NCBI GenBank assembly: GCA_025361845.1
Contig: JANYJL010000353.1
Span: 1-47,469, forward strand
From: Rhizobacter sp.
GTDB lineage: Bacteria; Pseudomonadota; Gammaproteobacteria; Burkholderiales; Burkholderiaceae_C
DNA: 47,469 bases
Direction of reading: 5' to 3'
Positions within the stretch are counted from its first letter, which is position 1; every line of letters begins with the position of its first letter. The notes beneath the pieces were generated by a model that saw only the letters and a list, made by a program, of their open reading frames with translations, had not been told where the DNA came from and made no database searches. Positions 44,916 through 47,469 of the stretch are shown here, piece by piece. The translations under genes were made by a program, and so were the position numbers.

Positions 44916-46835
44916 ATGATCACGATCCAATTGCCCGACGGTTCCAAACGCGAGTTCGACGGCCCGGTGACGGTTGAACAGGTCGCTGCGTCGATCGGCC
45001 CCGGCCTGGCCAAGGCGGCGCTTGCCGGTCGTGTGGGGCAGGGCGATGCAGCGCGTGTGGTCGATACGAGTTTTCGCATCGAAGGCGACACGCGGCTCGC
45101 GATCATCACGGACAAGGACGCGGCAGGCCTGGAGGTGATCCGCCATTCGACGGCGCACTTGCTGGCCTACGCGGTGAAGGAACTCTTCCCCGATGCGCAG
45201 GTGACGATCGGCCCGGTGATCGAGAACGGCTTTTTCTACGACTTCTCGTACAAGCGCCCGTTCACGCCCGAGGACCTGGTGGCGATCGAAACCAAGATGA
45301 GCGAACTCGCGAAAAAGGACGAGAAGGTCGAACGCCGCGTGCTGCCGCGCGATGAAGCCGTGGCGTATTTCAAGAGCATCGGCGAAGCCTACAAGGCCGA
45401 GATCATCGCCAGCATTCCTGCGGGCGAAGACGTGTCGCTGTATCGCGAAGGGAAGTTCGAAGACCTCTGCCGCGGCCCGCACGTGCCGAGCACGGGCAAG
45501 CTCAAGCACTTCAAGCTGATGAAGCTGGCCGGCGCCTACTGGCGCGGTGACCACCGCAACGAGATGCTGCAACGCGTCTATGGCACGGCCTGGGCGACGA
45601 AGGACGAGCTGCAGCAGTACCTGCACATGCTCGAAGAAGCGGAGAAGCGCGACCACCGCAAGCTCGGCCGCGAGCTCGACCTGTTCCACATCGACGAACA
45701 CGCGCCGGGCCTGGTGTTCTGGCACCCGAAGGGCTGGACGGTCTGGCAGGGCGTGGAGCAGTACATGCGGCAGGTCTACCGCGACAACGGCTACCTCGAA
45801 GTGAAGGGCCCGCAACTGCTCGACCAAGGCCTGTGGGAGAAGACGGGCCACTGGGACAAGTACCGCGAGAACATGTTCACGACGGAATCGGAGAAGCGCG
45901 ACTACGCGTTGAAGCCGATGAACTGCCCGGGCCACATCCTGATCTACAAGCAGGGCATCAAGAGCTACCGCGACCTGCCGCTGCGTTATGGCGAGTTCGG
46001 CCAATGCCACCGCAACGAACCCACGGGCTCGTTGCACGGGATCATGCGGGTGCGCGGTTTCACGCAGGACGACGGCCACATCTTCTGCACCGAAGACCAG
46101 ATCCTCGACGAGTGCGTGGCCTACACGACCCTGCTCCAGAAGGTCTATGCCGACTTCGGCTTCAAGAACATCCTCTACAAGGTGGCGACGCGGCCCGAAA
46201 AACGCATCGGCGCCGACGCGGTCTGGGACAAGGCCGAGTACGCGCTGATGGAAAGCCTGCGCCGCTCGGGCTGCGAGTTCGTGATCTCGCCGGGCGACGG
46301 CGCCTTCTACGGCCCGAAGATCGAATACACGCTGAAGGACGCGCTCGGCCGCGAATGGCAGTGCGGCACGATGCAGGTCGATTTTTCGATGCCCGAGCGC
46401 CTCGGCGCCGAATTCGTGAACGAAGCGGGCGAGCGCCATGCGCCGGTGATGCTGCACCGGGCGATCGTCGGCAGCCTCGAGCGTTTCATCGGCATCCTGA
46501 TCGAGGAACACGCCGGCGCGCTGCCCGCCTGGTTGGCGCCGCAGCAGGTGAGCGTGCTCAACATCACCGACTCGAACGCCGACTACGCCCGTGAAGTCGT
46601 CAAAACGCTGCAAAAACAAGGACTTAGAGTAGTCCCTGATTTGCGGAACGAGAAAATAAACTATAAAATCCGCGAGCATTCAATGCAAAAGGTTCCGTAC
46701 ATCCTCGTCGCAGGCGACAAGGAAAAGGCAAACGGGACCGTTGCGGTGCGCGCCCGAGGCAACCACGACCTCGGTGTGATGCCCCTAGCCGACTTCTCCG
46801 CGAAGATCGCCAGTGACATCGCCCAGCGAGTTTGA
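44916..46835 (+). CDS. thrS: Threonine-tRNA ligase
   Basis: Charges tRNA-Thr, 639 residues, the normal bacterial length. N-terminal TGS domain (about 1-60, [20 protein letters not shown]), editing domain (about 65-240, with Zn-like HxxxH in [18 protein letters not shown] and the C-terminal part [18 protein letters not shown]), catalytic core with Zn Cys in [14 protein letters not shown], motif 2 [20 protein letters not shown] and motif 3 [20 protein letters not shown], then the anticodon-binding domain (about 545-639). SD TGGAG lies seven bases before ATG. The 3' end, about 46600-46690, is AT-rich and uses codons rare elsewhere in the window (AGA, GTA, ATA, TTA-like), explained by an internal promoter. 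It is preceded by a Thr-rich leader and a terminator. Confidence 0.97.
   Translation: MITIQLPDGSKREFDGPVTVEQVAASIGPGLAKAALAGRVGQGDAARVVDTSFRIEGDTRLAIITDKDAAGLEVIRHSTAHLLAYAVKELFPDAQVTIGPVIENGFFYDFSYKRPFTPEDLVAIETKMSELAKKDEKVERRVLPRDEAVAYFKSIGEAYKAEIIASIPAGEDVSLYREGKFEDLCRGPHVPSTGKLKHFKLMKLAGAYWRGDHRNEMLQRVYGTAWATKDELQQYLHMLEEAEKRDHRKLGRELDLFHIDEHAPGLVFWHPKGWTVWQGVEQYMRQVYRDNGYLEVKGPQLLDQGLWEKTGHWDKYRENMFTTESEKRDYALKPMNCPGHILIYKQGIKSYRDLPLRYGEFGQCHRNEPTGSLHGIMRVRGFTQDDGHIFCTEDQILDECVAYTTLLQKVYADFGFKNILYKVATRPEKRIGADAVWDKAEYALMESLRRSGCEFVISPGDGAFYGPKIEYTLKDALGREWQCGTMQVDFSMPERLGAEFVNEAGERHAPVMLHRAIVGSLERFIGILIEEHAGALPAWLAPQQVSVLNITDSNADYAREVVKTLQKQGLRVVPDLRNEKINYKIREHSMQKVPYILVAGDKEKANGTVAVRARGNHDLGVMPLADFSAKIASDIAQRV
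46641..46669 (+). promoter_or_regulatory. Sigma70-like promoter inside the 3' end of thrS, probably for infC
   Basis: TTGCGG (46641-46646) and TAAAAT (46664-46669) are separated by 17 bases; TATAAA at 46662-46667 is an alternative -10. The surrounding 90 bases are clearly AT-rich in an otherwise GC-rich gene and use rare codons, which suggests selection on DNA rather than protein. Transcription would begin near 46676 and give a leader of about 225 bases before the infC start. In E. coli too, promoters for infC lie inside thrS. Confidence 0.65.
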
Positions 46836-46888
46836 GCAGCAGGGCGCGCTTCGATTGTTTTCGGATTCTTCCTGCCTTGGAGTCCGCT

Positions 46889-46905
46889 GAAGGGTCTAGA
46901 CCATC
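46889..46905 (+). promoter_or_regulatory. Ribosome binding site and AUC start codon of infC
   Basis: GAAGGG (46889-46894) is eight bases before ATC at 46903-46905. An in-frame TAG at 46897-46899 excludes any start farther upstream, and the first other candidate is a TTG at 46954, which would cut off the conserved N-terminal segment. E. coli infC uses AUU and is self-repressed because IF3 rejects such starts, so AUC here should confer the same feedback. Confidence 0.85.
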
Positions 46906-47454
46906 GCTACTTTTGCTGACCGCCGTACTCCCAATGCCGAGCGCAAACACCGCTTGAACCGGGAAATCATGGCCCTGGAAGTTCGCCTGAACGGCGTCGA
47001 GAACGAGCCCCTGGGCATCGTGAGCACCATCGAAGCGCTGCGCATGGCGGGCGAACTGGATGTCGATCTCGTCGAAATCGCCGCCCAAGCCGATCCTCCG
47101 GTGTGCCGCCTGATGGACTACGGCAAGTTCAAGTACCAGGAGCAAAAGCGCGCGGCGGAGGCCAAGTCCAAGCAGAAGGTCATCGAAGTCAAGGAAGTGA
47201 AGTTCCGCCCGGGCACTGACGAGGGCGACTACAACATCAAGATGCGCAACCTGCGCCGCTTCATCGAAGAAGACGGCGACAAGGGCAAGGTCACGCTGCG
47301 GTATCGCGGTCGTGAAATCACCCACCAGGACATCGGCATGCGGCTGCTGGAGCGCATACGCGATGAACTGGCGGATGTGTCGGTGGTAGAGAACATGCCC
47401 AAGCTCGAGGGGCGCCAGATGATCATGGTGCTGGCGCCGAAGCGGAAAAGTTAG
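46903..47454 (+). CDS. infC: Translation initiation factor IF-3
   Basis: Binds the 30S subunit, prevents early 50S joining and checks the start codon and initiator tRNA. From ATC at 46903 it has 183 residues, the normal length. The N-terminal domain starts [20 protein letters not shown], followed by [20 protein letters not shown] and the linker [20 protein letters not shown]. The C-terminal domain has [40 protein letters not shown] and [20 protein letters not shown]. The stop (47452-47454) lies inside the window; rpmI would follow. The gene is 67 bases after thrS, the usual order thrS-infC-rpmI-rplT. The rare start codon and upstream internal promoter suggest independent control from thrS. 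Confidence 0.96.
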   Translation: MATFADRRTPNAERKHRLNREIMALEVRLNGVENEPLGIVSTIEALRMAGELDVDLVEIAAQADPPVCRLMDYGKFKYQEQKRAAEAKSKQKVIEVKEVKFRPGTDEGDYNIKMRNLRRFIEEDGDKGKVTLRYRGREITHQDIGMRLLERIRDELADVSVVENMPKLEGRQMIMVLAPKRKS

Positions 47455-47469
47455 TCGATAGATTTGAAG

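Noticed and set aside
46954-46956. TTG start for infC.
   Set aside because: It would remove the conserved N-terminal part of IF3; ATC at 46903 with a good ribosome site and an upstream in-frame stop fits better.

Overview
The window is a contiguous piece of a high-GC, gene-dense chromosome from a betaproteobacterium, most likely Burkholderiales near the Rubrivivax/Leptothrix/Methylibium/Rhizobacter group. This rests on strong GC3 codon bias, the character of the RND, Liv-type ABC, SelO and thrS-infC proteins, and short intergenic gaps. It is an inference from protein character, not a database match. No rRNA, tRNA, CRISPR array, insertion sequence, prophage or plasmid function was found. Only the first gene is cut by the window edge; the last gene, infC, ends 15 bases inside it.

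Layout. (1) 1-1653: the Pro/Gln-rich tail of an unidentified protein, then tesA and ybbA, divergent and nearly touching at their start codons. (2) 1803-7551: a complete tripartite RND efflux operon (adaptor, pump, outer-membrane channel) with no local regulator. (3) 7586-11258, minus strand: selO-msrB-yciB-bolA joined by consecutive 4-base start/stop overlaps, then a parvulin-type prolyl isomerase. (4) 11395-16473: a five-gene branched-chain-amino-acid-type (Liv) ABC transporter, followed at 16537-22005 by a bifunctional enoyl-CoA hydratase/3-hydroxyacyl-CoA dehydrogenase, a thiolase, a 63-residue membrane protein, a CurA-like reductase and an SDR. A TetR-type palindrome lies just before the beta-oxidation genes. 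(5) 22013-23659: a small NAD(P)-binding reductase divergent from a LysR regulator. (6) 23628-28370, minus strand: amylosucrase, phosphoglucomutase and a LacI regulator, a sucrose-to-glucan module. (7) 28614-34958: DUF1223 protein, HI0933-type flavoprotein, Tex, a patatin-like lipase and a glycine-zipper protein. (8) 35101-40103, minus strand: a bacteriophytochrome operon with three separate response regulators and a hybrid kinase. (9) 40412-44735: DUF4331 protein, small lipoprotein, TPR protein and HupE/UreJ-like membrane protein, probably one envelope system of unknown function. (10) 44746-47454: thrS and infC with their control elements.

Most interesting signals. The thrS leader encodes a 12- or 15-residue peptide with four Thr codons. 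It is followed by segments that can form mutually exclusive hairpins and by a strong intrinsic terminator 17 bases before the thrS start, which is the architecture of threonine-sensing transcription attenuation. infC starts with a rare AUC codon, and an AT-rich sigma70-like promoter for it seems to be embedded in the 3' end of thrS. The bacteriophytochrome keeps its bilin-attachment Cys but has Tyr at the usual chromophore-pocket His, and it sits in an unusual multi-regulator operon without a heme oxygenase. The DUF4331/lipoprotein/TPR/HupE cluster looks like an undescribed envelope system with possible calcium or metal links.
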